From contig JAIRNC010000121.1 of assembly GCA_031258255.1 (NCBI GenBank), positions 1 to 57,669 of the forward strand: a stretch of 57,669 nucleotides of DNA, read 5' to 3'. Below, one piece after another: positions 8,152 to 17,446 of this stretch. The notes under the pieces were generated by a model. That model ran no database searches, was not told where the DNA came from, and saw only the letters and a list, made by a program, of their open reading frames with translations. Numbering within the stretch: position 1 is the stretch's first letter; every line of letters begins with the position of its first letter. A program made the position numbers and the translations under genes. This DNA comes from Synergistaceae bacterium (lineage in GTDB: Bacteria > Synergistota > Synergistia > Synergistales > Synergistaceae).

Positions 8152-9243
8152 TCAATTTTTAATGAAACGCTCCACACCGGCCGCTATCGAGTACAGCGGC
8201 AGCACCTCGTCGGCCAGGCCCGCTTCCGCAATCGCGCCTGGCATCCCGTATATCACGCAGGTCTCCCTCGACTCGGCTATCACGTAAGCGCCCTTGGCCC
8301 GGAGCAGACGCGTCCCGTCGAGGCCGTCCTTGCCCATGCCAGTCAGGACGACCACCACCACCGGCGCGCCCACCACGTCCGCCACGCTCGCGAAGAGCAC
8401 GTCCGCCGCCGGGCGGACGGAGCGCACGGGCGGGGTCTCCGACAGACGGCAGACCAATTCAGCGCCCCTGCGGTCGACGAGCATGTGGTAGCCGCCCGGC
8501 GCCACGACCGCGACGCCCTTCCTGACCGGCATCCCGTCGCAGCCCTCCATCACAGCGAGCTGGCTCCGCTCGTTGAGCCGGAGCGCGAACGACGACGTAA
8601 AGCCCGGCGGCATGTGCTGGACGATCAGCACCGGCAAGGGGAAATCCTTCCGCAGGGCAGGTATGAACTCCTGCAGGGCGTTAGGGCCGCCCGTCGACGC
8701 CGCTACCACCAGCAGCTCCGGCCTGCGCGCCGGCCCGGACGGCATACAAGCAGCCGGCCTCCTTTGCGCTGGCGCCTGCGCGTGGAATCTCCCATGCCCC
8801 GTCGTGACGCCGCGCAAGGACGCGTTGTGGACGGACGCGCGGCTGGCCGCCAGAACCTTCTGCAGGAGCTCGCCGCCGACTTTCTCCATATCCAGCGGCA
8901 CCGCGCCGGACGGCTTCGTCACAAAGTCCACCGCGCCAGCGTCCAAGGCCTGCATCGTGATGTCTGCCCCGTCCTTCGTGAGGCTGCTGACCATGACGAC
9001 CGGGACTGGCTTTATGGCGATTATCTCCTTCAGCACCTCCAGCCCGTTCTTGCCTGGCATCTCCACGTCAAGGGTGATTACGTCCGGATCCGTTTCCGCT
9101 AGGCGCCGCAGCGCGTCATCGCCGTTCTTGGCCTTCCCGACCACCTCTACGGCCGGGGCGCTTGACAGTATATCGCCAATCACCTTACGCATAAACGCTG
9201 AATCATCTACGATCAGTACGCGTATTTTCTTATTTTTTATCAT
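8152..9243 (-). CDS. cheB: CheB receptor methylesterase
   Basis: Two-domain response regulator that removes methyl groups from, and deamidates, chemoreceptors. The receiver domain (1-125) has Asp59 as phospho-acceptor (VITLDVEMP) and the acidic pair in IVDDSAFMR. After a variable linker (about 130-170, His/Ala/Arg-rich) the methylesterase domain shows the catalytic triad Ser183 (AASTGGP), His210 (VQHMPPGF) and Asp306 (TGMGKDG). Length 363 aa is typical. It is separated from cheA by 89 bases and follows the PilZ gene by a few bases. The partner methyltransferase cheR is not in the window. Confidence 0.97.
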   Translation of the reverse strand: MIKNKKIRVLIVDDSAFMRKVIGDILSSAPAVEVVGKAKNGDDALRRLAETDPDVITLDVEMPGKNGLEVLKEIIAIKPVPVVMVSSLTKDGADITMQALDAGAVDFVTKPSGAVPLDMEKVGGELLQKVLAASRASVHNASLRGVTTGHGRFHAQAPAQRRPAACMPSGPARRPELLVVAASTGGPNALQEFIPALRKDFPLPVLIVQHMPPGFTSSFALRLNERSQLAVMEGCDGMPVRKGVAVVAPGGYHMLVDRRGAELVCRLSETPPVRSVRPAADVLFASVADVVGAPVVVVVLTGMGKDGLDGTRLLRAKGAYVIAESRETCVIYGMPGAIAEAGLADEVLPLYSIAAGVERFIKN

Positions 9244-9248
9244 CTGCG

Positions 9249-9923
9249 CTACTCCCGGAACATAACTTCCTGCTGCCGTATGTACTCGAACAGCTTTTTT
9301 TCAACGCTCGCAGGAAGGGCGTCGAAACCGACGCCTATCTCCAGGTTGTCACCCCTGCGGACTATCCTCGTTATCCTCCCGGTCTGCATCTGCTCGGCGG
9401 ACGCGAGGTCGAACCGCACCAACATGCTGTCGCCCAGCTCGAAGATGCTGTTGCCCACAAGACCGCGATTGACGACGAACCTGTAGCCACCGATGCTGAT
9501 ATCTATGGCCTTCGCCGGGAGCCAGGCGGTGGACATCGGACACATCCCCTCGCTTTCAAGGTGAAAGACCGTTATGTCCCACAGGCATGAGATCCTGAGG
9601 AACTGCCTGCGCTGTATCCTCTCCGGGGGGCCTTTCACATTGGCCCACATCGTAGGCGGCCCCGATTGCGTCTCCACCCTGCGGACAGACATGTCGAAAA
9701 CGTAGAGCGCGCCTCCGTCCTCCAGCGTGAGCTTGAAGTTCATTTCCCGGTAGGCCGGCAGGAGCGCGCCCTTCATGATCGGGTGGGCCAGGGCCACGGC
9801 GTCTTGCGTCACGTCCTCCACATGGGTGGAGTAGCGGCCCTTGTAAATGCCGGCGTTGATCGCTATTTCGCCTTTTTTCCCTATTTGGAGCTTTGAAAGG
9901 TAATCGAGGGCAGCGGCGTCCAT
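9249..9923 (-). CDS. PilZ domain c-di-GMP receptor (YcgR-like)
   Basis: Likely cyclic di-GMP-binding flagellar regulator. The N-terminal half (about 10-95) matches the YcgR-type N-domain, and the C-terminal PilZ domain carries both ligand motifs: R106-x3-R110 in RRQFLR and D141-x-S143-x2-G146 in DISIGGYRF. In Escherichia and Bacillus such proteins act as a brake by touching the motor or stator when c-di-GMP is high. I chose the ATG at 9923 because GGGAGA lies just before it; a GTG 15 bases upstream is possible. Its place between flhG and cheB supports a role in motility control. Length 224 aa. Confidence 0.88.
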   Translation of the reverse strand: MDAAALDYLSKLQIGKKGEIAINAGIYKGRYSTHVEDVTQDAVALAHPIMKGALLPAYREMNFKLTLEDGGALYVFDMSVRRVETQSGPPTMWANVKGPPERIQRRQFLRISCLWDITVFHLESEGMCPMSTAWLPAKAIDISIGGYRFVVNRGLVGNSIFELGDSMLVRFDLASAEQMQTGRITRIVRRGDNLEIGVGFDALPASVEKKLFEYIRQQEVMFRE

Positions 9924-9939
9924 ATCGTCTCCCTGCACG

Positions 9940-10875
9940 TCAATCAGCCTTCTTTCTCGTCATCTGGTTTATCAGCCGCCGCAGGAAGGAGGTCCCGCCT
10001 ACCTCAAGCGGCGCCTCTACGGCCTCCGGCCGCGGCTCGAAGACCTTGCCGGCCAGATCCTTGAAGCACTGCACCGAAACGGCGCGCTCATTGCTCAAAA
10101 GCAACGGACGCCTCTTCTTCACGGAATCCCTGATCGCCGCGTCCCACAGTATGCAGCCGAGATAACGCGCCCTGCATCCAAGGAACTGCTCCGCCGCCGA
10201 AAGTATCCTGTACGACACCGACTCGGCCTCGTCCTTGTCCTGCGCCATGTTGACGACGAGCCCGATGTTGGCGTTCCCCCCCGTCGACTGCCAGAGCGAC
10301 TTGAGCACGCTGTACGAATCCCGGATCGCCGTGGGCTCTGGCGTCGTCACCAGCACGGAAAGGTCTGACGCCATCGCGAACGCGAGCACGTTCCTGTGCA
10401 AGCCGGCGCTGGTGTCGAAGATTAGGACGTCCGTGTCGTTCTCCAGGAAGGACAGCCTGTCGATCATCCACGCCTGTCTCTCGCTGTCGATGTCCGCGAG
10501 CTCCCTGAGCCCTGAGCCTCCGGGCACGATGGTCAGCCGCTCGCCCACTCGGAAGAGGATGTCCGAAAGCTCCTTTTCACCGCGCAGCACGTGCCCCAGG
10601 TTGAACTTCGGCACCACGCCAAAGAGGATGTCTATGTTGGCGAGCCCCAGGTCGGCGTCAAGCAGCGTCACGTTCATGCCCTGGTTCGCTATGGCAAGGG
10701 CCATGTTCACGGCGAGATTGCTCTTGCCGACCCCGCCCTTGCCGCTCAGTATCGACACGGAGCGCACGCCGGTTATCTTGCTTCTGCCGGCGGACGCGTC
10801 CTTCCTGTCGAGCACGAGCTCGCGGAGCCTCGTGGCCTGGTCGATCGCAGGGGGGGGCATAATAACCGGATTCAT
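9940..10875 (-). CDS. flhG: FlhG (YlxH/FleN) MinD-like ATPase
   Basis: MinD/ParA-type ATPase that with FlhF controls flagellar number and placement. The deviant Walker A motif SGKGGVGKSNLAVN is at about residues 44-57, followed by the DADLGLANID motif and a Walker B-like LIFDTSAGL. Length 311 aa. Basic residues in the N-terminal tail may act as the FlhF-activating element, and the positively charged C-terminus (FLRRLINQMTRKK) looks like the amphipathic membrane-targeting helix of this family. The ATG overlaps the flhF stop codon as ATGA. The flhA-flhF-flhG order is the standard one for polar or regulated flagellation. Confidence 0.95.
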   Translation of the reverse strand: MNPVIMPPPAIDQATRLRELVLDRKDASAGRSKITGVRSVSILSGKGGVGKSNLAVNMALAIANQGMNVTLLDADLGLANIDILFGVVPKFNLGHVLRGEKELSDILFRVGERLTIVPGGSGLRELADIDSERQAWMIDRLSFLENDTDVLIFDTSAGLHRNVLAFAMASDLSVLVTTPEPTAIRDSYSVLKSLWQSTGGNANIGLVVNMAQDKDEAESVSYRILSAAEQFLGCRARYLGCILWDAAIRDSVKKRRPLLLSNERAVSVQCFKDLAGKVFEPRPEAVEAPLEVGGTSFLRRLINQMTRKKAD

Positions 10876-12170
10876 CTTTCTGGCTTCCTAAACGACGGCC
10901 TGTTGCCGAACAAAAGATCCACAAATTTATCCCCTTGCGCGATCTCGATGTCGTTAGGGACGTTTTGCCCCACGGTAAAAAACGACACCGGAAGATCCAA
11001 GTCATGCAAAACATTGAAGATTGTACCATAACTCGCGGTCTCATCCAGCTTTGTGAATAAAAGCGCCGAAAGCGGCACCACGCCCATGCGCTCTATCACG
11101 TCGAGCATGTCACGGTAGTTGATGTTGGCGGCCATGACGAGGTGCACGGAGTCCGGCGCGTAAGCGTCGTAAAGCGCGCGGAGCTCGTCGATCCTCGTCC
11201 CGTCATAGTGGCTGCGACCCGCCGTGTCCAGCAGTATGAGATCCGCGTCCTTGTGCTTTTTTACGGCCGATTGCGTCTCCTTCGGATCCGACGCTATCTC
11301 TATCGGGATGCCCAAAATCTTCGCGTAGGTGCGGAGCTGCTCAACTGCCGCGATCCTGTAGGTGTCCGACGTCATGAGGACTACCTTCTTGTTCCCCCAC
11401 AGTGACTGGATCGCCGCTATCTTCGCGATGGTCGTCGTCTTGCCTACCCCGGTCGGGCCGGCGAACAGGACCCTGCGGCCGCCAAGCGCCGTATAGCCGT
11501 CCAGCCCCATCACAGGTATCCTGTCCGCCAGCCACTTCTCGAACTCCCGCGCCTGGCCGGAGGCGCGGAACTCCATGGCCGTGTAGTTCGCGATCTCCAC
11601 GTTGACGCCGACGTTGACCAGCATCCTCGAATACTCGTCCGTGGACTGGGAGGCCGCGTCGTCCTCCGTGCCGCCGAGCCTCTCCAGGACGCCGGCGAGT
11701 ATGCGCTTTATCTCGTCCACGTCCTTGGACTGAGAGCCCGTCTCAATGCCCTTTACGGAGATGACGGCCCTCGGAGAGGAGTTGGCCTCGTATGCCTGGG
11801 CCACGGCCGCCGTCGGCACAGGGCCTCCGGCTGGGGATGAGAACGCTGTGGTGACCATCGGCTCGTCCGCGGGCAGCGCGCAGACGGCTTGCGCCACCTC
11901 GGCCACGCCCCCGACTGCCTTTCTCACGTCCAGCAAGTGCTGGAACGCCACCATCCGCTCCTTAGACTCGCGGAGAAGGTCGTCCTGATCCGGGACAAGG
12001 ATGCCTGCCGTCACCCAGAGCGCGTCCCTCTTGAAGAGGCCCAGGACGCCGCCCAGCTTCACGGGCCGCGAGGACAGTATCACCGCTTCCCTCCCCAGGC
12101 GGTCTCTGGCCACCTGGATCGCTTCGGCGTCGCTTTTGGCTTCATACTCTATCTGCTGTTCAACCCTCAC
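10872..12170 (-). CDS. flhF: FlhF SRP-type GTPase
   Basis: Third member of the signal-recognition GTPase group (with Ffh and FtsY), marking the site of flagellar assembly at the cell pole. The 432 aa protein has a variable basic N-terminal domain (1-150), an N-domain (about 150-220) and a G domain with GPTGVGKTTTIAKIAA (P-loop), DTYRIAAVEQL, DTAGRSHYD and TKLDE motifs. It starts with GTG directly after the flhA stop codon with no gap. The C-terminal sequence VPNDIEIAQGDKFVDLLFG is characteristic of the family. Works with FlhG, which follows. Confidence 0.96.
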   Translation of the reverse strand: MRVEQQIEYEAKSDAEAIQVARDRLGREAVILSSRPVKLGGVLGLFKRDALWVTAGILVPDQDDLLRESKERMVAFQHLLDVRKAVGGVAEVAQAVCALPADEPMVTTAFSSPAGGPVPTAAVAQAYEANSSPRAVISVKGIETGSQSKDVDEIKRILAGVLERLGGTEDDAASQSTDEYSRMLVNVGVNVEIANYTAMEFRASGQAREFEKWLADRIPVMGLDGYTALGGRRVLFAGPTGVGKTTTIAKIAAIQSLWGNKKVVLMTSDTYRIAAVEQLRTYAKILGIPIEIASDPKETQSAVKKHKDADLILLDTAGRSHYDGTRIDELRALYDAYAPDSVHLVMAANINYRDMLDVIERMGVVPLSALLFTKLDETASYGTIFNVLHDLDLPVSFFTVGQNVPNDIEIAQGDKFVDLLFGNRPSFRKPER

Positions 12171-14288
12171 CTATTCCACCGTCCCCAAAGATTTAAGCTG
12201 CGCGCCAGGAGCTATCTCATTATAGGATATGACGTAAAGTTGCGGTAGACTCCCCTCTAAAATTTTTCTGACTATGAGCCGCAAATCAGGGTGGACGAGC
12301 AGGATGGGCGTGAGCCCCGCCATAGCCATCTGCTCCGCCGCAGTGGCGGCGGACTTTATTACCTGCTGGACGTCAGAAGGCGACAGGCCGAGCTGCCAGC
12401 CCTGGTTCAGATCGCCGGTCACTGACTCCTTTATCTTCTGTTCGAGGCGCGGGGACATGGCAAACACCGAAATCACCCCTGTGTCGTCCTGTAGGCGGAC
12501 GGTTATCACCCGCGACAGCGCCTCGCGCACGCGCTCCGTGAGATAGTCGACGCCCTTGGTGAAGCGTCCGTAATCCGAGAGGGTCTCGAAGATCGTCACG
12601 AGGTCGCGGATGGGGACCTGCTCCTTCGCCAGGTTCTGGAGCACCTTCTGCACGTCGCCCAGGCTCAGGGCGGACGTGAGCTCCCCCGTGACAGCCGGGT
12701 TGTTCTCGCCCACCATGTCCACGAGTTTCTGGATCTCCTGCCTGGTCAGAAGGTCGGCGCCGTACCGCTTGATCACCTCGGAGAGGTGCGTCGCCAGGAC
12801 GGAGGGGCAGTCGACCACGGTGTACCCCATCGCCTCCGCCTGGTCGCGGACCTCCGGCGATATCCAGACGGCCGGGAGACCGAAGGACGGCTCCGTGGTA
12901 GGGATGCCCACCAGCGTGTCGTCGCTCTGATCCACGCTCATGCTGAGGTAGTGATCCGGGAGCAGCTCGCCACGGCCAACCTCCGCGCCCTTCACCCGTA
13001 TCACGTACTCCGTGGGCTTGAGCTGGATGTTGTCACGGATCCTGATCGGCGGCACCACTAGGCCGAGATCCATCGCCATCTGGCGGCGTATCGTCCCGAT
13101 CCGGTCCAGCATGTCGCCGCCCTGGCCGGGATCCACCATCGATATGAGCGCGTACCCTATCTCCACCTCCATCGGATCCACCGTCAGAAGGGGCAGGACG
13201 TTCTCCGGGCTGCCCGGCGCGGCGCCCCCGCCGTGGGCCCCTGTCACAGTGGTGCCGCCGGATTGCTGCGTCGGAGCGCCGCCCTGACGCTTGCTGTCGA
13301 GCTGGGCGAGCTGAGAGGCGCCCTCCCTTGCGACGCTCCGGGCCAGGAACGCCATCACGAACCCCAGGACGCCGAAGGGCACCGTTGGCAGCCCGGGGAT
13401 GAGCGCCAGGGCAAACAGCAGCCCCGCGCCGATGTAAAGAGGCCTGTGATTGCCGGTGAGGGAGGAGACTATGTCGACGCCCATGTTGCCCTCCCCGGCG
13501 GATCTCGTCACTATGATGCCCGTGGCCGTCGAGAAGAGCAGGGCCGGTATCTGCGAGACGAGCCCGTCGCCGATCGTGAGCAGGCTGTAAGTCTGGAGCG
13601 CCCCCCAGACATCCATTCCCTTTTGCAGGATGCCGATGGAGAGCCCGCCGATGATGTTGAGGAGCGTGATGATGAGGCCGGCCACGGCGTCCCCCTTGAC
13701 GAATTTCGATGCGCCGTCCATCGCCCCGTAGAAGTCTGCCTCGCGTTGGATGTCACGCCTCCTCTTGCGGGCCTCTGCCTCGTCGATCATGCCGGCGTTC
13801 AGGTCCGCGTCTATGGCCATCTGCTTGCCGGGCATGGCGTCAAGGGTGAACCTGGCCGCTACCTCCGCAACCCGCTCAGAGCCCTTGGTTATGACCATGA
13901 ACTGTATGACCACCAGGATGAGGAATATGACGGCGCCGACCACGTAGTTCCCTCCGACGACGAAGTAGCCGAACGCCTGTATGACCTCGCCCCCGAACGC
14001 GTTCAGCAGGATCTGCCTCGTCGTGGATATGTTGAGGGCGAGCCTGAACAGGGTCGCGATGAGTATTATCGTCGGGAACGCCGCTATCTCAAGGGCGCTC
14101 GTCACGTAGAACGTGGCTAGCAGCACCACCACGCCGCTGGTCACGTTGATCGCCAGCAGCAGGTCCAGCGCGGGGGTGGGGACGGGGATGACCATCATGA
14201 CGACGATCAGGACGAGCAGGATGGCCAGGGCCACGTCCGCGTATTTCGTTATGAAACTGCCTTCGACGGAAACAGCGTTTTCTGCCAT
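12171..14288 (-). CDS. flhA: FlhA flagellar export gate protein
   Basis: Inner-membrane component of the flagellar type III export gate, using proton flow to drive export. The 705 aa protein has about eight transmembrane helices in its first 330 residues, and the family signature around 145-185 (SERVAEVAARFTLDAMPGKQ followed by IDADL). A Gly/Thr/Gln-rich linker (about 330-370) leads to the cytoplasmic docking domain for export substrates and chaperones (about 375-690). GGAGAG before the ATG is a good ribosome site. The 106-base gap between flhB and flhA contains a TATAAT on the coding strand but no clear -35 box. Confidence 0.97.
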   Translation of the reverse strand: MAENAVSVEGSFITKYADVALAILLVLIVVMMVIPVPTPALDLLLAINVTSGVVVLLATFYVTSALEIAAFPTIILIATLFRLALNISTTRQILLNAFGGEVIQAFGYFVVGGNYVVGAVIFLILVVIQFMVITKGSERVAEVAARFTLDAMPGKQMAIDADLNAGMIDEAEARKRRRDIQREADFYGAMDGASKFVKGDAVAGLIITLLNIIGGLSIGILQKGMDVWGALQTYSLLTIGDGLVSQIPALLFSTATGIIVTRSAGEGNMGVDIVSSLTGNHRPLYIGAGLLFALALIPGLPTVPFGVLGFVMAFLARSVAREGASQLAQLDSKRQGGAPTQQSGGTTVTGAHGGGAAPGSPENVLPLLTVDPMEVEIGYALISMVDPGQGGDMLDRIGTIRRQMAMDLGLVVPPIRIRDNIQLKPTEYVIRVKGAEVGRGELLPDHYLSMSVDQSDDTLVGIPTTEPSFGLPAVWISPEVRDQAEAMGYTVVDCPSVLATHLSEVIKRYGADLLTRQEIQKLVDMVGENNPAVTGELTSALSLGDVQKVLQNLAKEQVPIRDLVTIFETLSDYGRFTKGVDYLTERVREALSRVITVRLQDDTGVISVFAMSPRLEQKIKESVTGDLNQGWQLGLSPSDVQQVIKSAATAAEQMAMAGLTPILLVHPDLRLIVRKILEGSLPQLYVISYNEIAPGAQLKSLGTVE

Positions 14289-14394
14289 GGCTCACTCTCC
14301 TGGACGATGCTGTGATAGTTGATAGCGATTACCGTGATACGGGCATAATTTTTATCGCCATTTTTATTATACGCCATATTCGCCCAGCGCGCGA

Positions 14395-15555
14395 CTACGG
14401 GCGGGCGACGGGAACGCCTGCCGGGCGCGAGGCGCCCTTTGCCTGCCTGTTCTCCTTTAGCCGGTAGATGAACGCCAGCACCTCCGCCACGGACCTGTAG
14501 AGCTCCTGCGGCACCGTCTCGCCGACCTCGACCTGCGCCATGAGCGCCCTCGCCAGCGGCTTGTTCTCGATCACGGGGATCTTGTTCTCCTCCGCCAGGT
14601 CCCGGATCCTCTGCGCGATGAGCCCCTGCCCCTTGGCTATGACCACGGGCGCTATCATGCTCTTTTGGTCATACTGGACAGCCACGGCGATATGGGTGGG
14701 GTTCGTCACGACCACGTCCGCCTTCGGCACGTCGGACATCATCCGGCCCCTGGCGAGCTCCCTCTGCTTCTGCCTGATGCGGCGCTTTATCGCCGGATCC
14801 CCTTCCATCTGCTTGTACTCGTCCTTTATCTCTTGCTTGCTCATGCGTATCGACTTTTCGAAGGACCATCTCTGGTACGCGTGGTCTATCAAGCCGATGA
14901 GCAGGAGGAAGAGCGACATCTTGAGCGCGAGCCACCAGATCTTCCCCATGACAGCCGCGGCGCCATGGGCGAGATCGTAGTTCATGAGCGCGAGGAAGAA
15001 GTCCCGTTCGTCCCGTATGGCAGCGTACAACACCCACAGCAGGACGAGGGCCTTTGATAACCCCTTTCCCAGCTCCACCAAGGACCTGGGTGAAATGATC
15101 TTTTTAAGCCCGGAGACGGGGTTGAACCTGTCGAATTTCGGCACGAAGGGCTTTGTGATGACCTTGAGGCCGACCTGGCGCACGAGGATGATGACAGCCG
15201 CCGCCGCGCAGATCAGACCGATAGGCAGCCACGCTGAGAAAAACGCCCTCATGGCGGCGTACAGCGGGACGCGCCACCAGTCGTCCCCGGCCATCGTCTC
15301 CGACGACAGGTGCGAGAGCGTGTCGCGGAGCATGGAGGCCACGCTTTCGTAAAAGAAGCCGGACAGCAGGTAAAGGCTCAGGAGGCCGGAGATGATCACC
15401 GTAGCGGCGGTGAGGTCCTGGCTTTTGGCCATCTGTCCCTCCTCGCGCGCCTTTCCGCGCCGCCTGGGCGTGGCCGGCTCCGTGCGCTCGCCGGCGAAAA
15501 ATTGCAGATCGAACGCCCGGACGGATCCCGCTCCCCTGATCGCCGCCCCGCTCAT
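14395..15555 (-). CDS. flhB: FlhB flagellar export switch protein
   Basis: Membrane protein of the flagellar type III export apparatus that switches substrate specificity from hook to filament. From the ATG at 15555 it is 386 aa; this ATG overlaps the fliR stop as ATGA, while the longer open frame extends into fliR and should be ignored. The N-terminal FDLQFFAGERTEPATPRR is the usual opening. Four membrane segments follow (about 50-75, 105-125, 165-185, 205-225). The self-cleaving motif is N285-P286-T287-H288 (VVTNPTHIAV) in the cytoplasmic domain. Cleavage there, in concert with FliK, ends hook growth. Confidence 0.96.
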   Translation of the reverse strand: MSGAAIRGAGSVRAFDLQFFAGERTEPATPRRRGKAREEGQMAKSQDLTAATVIISGLLSLYLLSGFFYESVASMLRDTLSHLSSETMAGDDWWRVPLYAAMRAFFSAWLPIGLICAAAAVIILVRQVGLKVITKPFVPKFDRFNPVSGLKKIISPRSLVELGKGLSKALVLLWVLYAAIRDERDFFLALMNYDLAHGAAAVMGKIWWLALKMSLFLLLIGLIDHAYQRWSFEKSIRMSKQEIKDEYKQMEGDPAIKRRIRQKQRELARGRMMSDVPKADVVVTNPTHIAVAVQYDQKSMIAPVVIAKGQGLIAQRIRDLAEENKIPVIENKPLARALMAQVEVGETVPQELYRSVAEVLAFIYRLKENRQAKGASRPAGVPVARP

Positions 15556-16352
15556 CGCCAGTAATAGATGCCAGACAGGGCGTACTCCACAGCCCGCTCC
15601 ACCTCGGCGTGCATCACGTCTACGGCTGACGGGATGATCGCCAGGAGGACCAGGAACCCGACGCATATCTTGAGCGGGATCCCCAGCACGAAGACGTTCA
15701 TCTGAGGGACAGTCCTCGCCACGAAGCCGAGCCCCACGTCTGCCAGTATGACAGCGCCCAGCACGGGGAGGCTGAGGCTCATGGCCATGAGGAAGAGGCG
15801 CTGGAGCCAGTCCAGCCACGGGACGCCCCCAGCCCCAGGCCACGCGCCCGGCCCGGGCGGCACCAGCGTCAGGCTCTCCGCCAGCGCCCGCACGAGTAGG
15901 ATGTGTCCGTTCCAGCGCATGAAAAACCAGATCGCCAGGAAGTACTTGACCTGGGCCAAGACCGACGACTGCTGCGAGGAGAGCGGGTCGAACATGTTCA
16001 TCATGTTGAACCCCATGACCATGCCCTCCACGTAGCCGGACGCCTGGAGGGCGTAAAGCGGCAGGCTCGATATGAAGCCGATGGACGCGCCGATCAAAAA
16101 TTCCCTCGCCGTCATGAGCAAAACGTAAACCCAGTCGCCCAGAAGTGCGGTCGGGATCGAGACATCGGCCAGGGGCGTGACTATGACCGACAGCATGACG
16201 GACACCCAGAGCTTCGCCTGGTTGGGGAACGAGGGCAGCATGAATACCGACGCGGTGAAGATGAGCGCCAGGAACCTCACGCTGACCATAAAATATATCA
16301 CCATCAGGCTCACGAGCGCCTGGTCACCCGCTAACGGGAGTACCTGTGGCAT
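15552..16352 (-). CDS. fliR: FliR export apparatus protein
   Basis: Integral membrane subunit of the FliPQR export channel. From the ATG at 16352, five bases after fliQ, it is 266 aa with about six hydrophobic segments and the usual Phe/Met-rich interior (for example the MNMFDPLSSQQSSV loop around 120-135). The longer frame upstream runs into fliQ and has no family similarity. The stop codon overlaps the flhB start. In some clostridia fliR and flhB are fused; here they remain separate but coupled. Confidence 0.94.
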   Translation of the reverse strand: MPQVLPLAGDQALVSLMVIYFMVSVRFLALIFTASVFMLPSFPNQAKLWVSVMLSVIVTPLADVSIPTALLGDWVYVLLMTAREFLIGASIGFISSLPLYALQASGYVEGMVMGFNMMNMFDPLSSQQSSVLAQVKYFLAIWFFMRWNGHILLVRALAESLTLVPPGPGAWPGAGGVPWLDWLQRLFLMAMSLSLPVLGAVILADVGLGFVARTVPQMNVFVLGIPLKICVGFLVLLAIIPSAVDVMHAEVERAVEYALSGIYYWR

Positions 16353-16357
16353 CTCGC

Positions 16358-16627
16358 CTACCCGACGTACTTGTACATGTTCGTGAAGAGGTTGACCGCG
16401 AGATCCCGCACGAGGGAGAAGATCCACGGGCCGAGCAGCACCAGCGCCAGGAGGACTGCCAATATCTTAGGGATGAAGGCGAGCGTCTGCTCCTGAATCG
16501 ACGTCGCCGTCTGCAGTATGCCAACGATCAGCCCCACCGCCATTGCGATCAGGAGGATCGGCATACCGGCCAGCACCGTCACCATCATTGCGCTCGTCAT
16601 CGCGTCCGCTATGCTCAGGGATTCCAT
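16358..16627 (-). CDS. fliQ: FliQ export apparatus protein
   Basis: Small membrane subunit (89 aa) of the FliPQR channel; four to five copies wrap around FliP in the export gate. It has the expected two hydrophobic helices (about 15-40 and 50-75) forming a hairpin, with the conserved GLIVGILQTATSIQEQTLAFIPK turn region between them. It lies between fliP (25 bases away) and fliR (five bases), the universal P-Q-R order. Confidence 0.95.
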   Translation of the reverse strand: MESLSIADAMTSAMMVTVLAGMPILLIAMAVGLIVGILQTATSIQEQTLAFIPKILAVLLALVLLGPWIFSLVRDLAVNLFTNMYKYVG

Positions 16628-16651
16628 GGCGCCCCCAGCTCCATCGCGGCG

Positions 16652-17440
16652 TCAGTTGAAGCTCGTCACAAGGCTAGCGACGACCAGGTTCCAGCCGTCG
16701 GCCATCACGAAGAGCAGTATTTTGAAGGGCAGCGATATCATCGACGGCGGCAGCATCATCATCCCCATGCTCATGAGGATGCTGGCCACCACCATGTCCA
16801 CCACGATGAACGGTATGTAGATGACTATTCCCATCTGAAAGGCGGTCTTGAGCTCGCTCAGTACGAACGCCGGTATCAGCGTCATCGAAGGGACGTCGTC
16901 CTGGTTTGCCGGCTGCCCGCCGCCCGAAAGGCGGACCATGAGCGAGAGCTCCCTCTCCCTCGTCTGCTTGAACATGAACTGGCGGATAGGGGCCATAGCG
17001 CGCTCAAGCGCCGTCTGAACCGGTATCTCCTCCTGCATGTACGGCGTCACCGCGCCCGTGTACACCTCGTTCCAGACAGGGGTCATCGTGAAAACCGTGA
17101 GGAAGAGCGCCACAGACGCCACCACCTGGTTCGGAGGGGTCTGCTGGAGCCCTATGGCGCTCCTGATAAAGCCCAGCACTATCAGTATCCTCGTGAAGCT
17201 CGTCATCATCAGGAGTATGGCCGGCGCCATGCTCAGTACGGTGATGAGGGCGACGATCTGGATCGTGAGGGCCACGTCCTGCGGCCCCTCCGCTGCGCCA
17301 ACGGCGAAGTTCAGGGCCGGTATGGGCAGCGTCGGCTGGTTAGGCGCTGGCGCCGCCGCCGCGCTCGATGCCCAGAGGGACGCCACGATCAAGGCCACCA
17401 GCGTGATATGCGTTTTAAAAAAACGCGAGACGCTTCTCAC
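16652..17440 (-). CDS. fliP: FliP export apparatus protein
   Basis: Core subunit of the flagellar export channel. It is made with a cleavable signal peptide (about residues 1-30, ending SSAAAA), which is known for FliP, followed by four membrane segments. Family motifs such as MTSFTRILIVLGFIRSA, QTPPNQVVASVALFLT and the C-terminal GMMMLPPSMISLPFKILLFV are easily seen. Length 262 aa. The start is GTG with AGGAGGCT about nine bases upstream, seven bases after fliO. It follows the small fliO gene and precedes fliQ. Confidence 0.96.
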   Translation of the reverse strand: MRSVSRFFKTHITLVALIVASLWASSAAAAPAPNQPTLPIPALNFAVGAAEGPQDVALTIQIVALITVLSMAPAILLMMTSFTRILIVLGFIRSAIGLQQTPPNQVVASVALFLTVFTMTPVWNEVYTGAVTPYMQEEIPVQTALERAMAPIRQFMFKQTRERELSLMVRLSGGGQPANQDDVPSMTLIPAFVLSELKTAFQMGIVIYIPFIVVDMVVASILMSMGMMMLPPSMISLPFKILLFVMADGWNLVVASLVTSFN

Positions 17441-17446
17441 AGGGGA

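Noticed and set aside
15556-15843. N-terminal extension of flhB
   Set aside because: The bases belong to fliR; FlhB starts at the ATGA overlap at 15555 with the normal family N-terminus.
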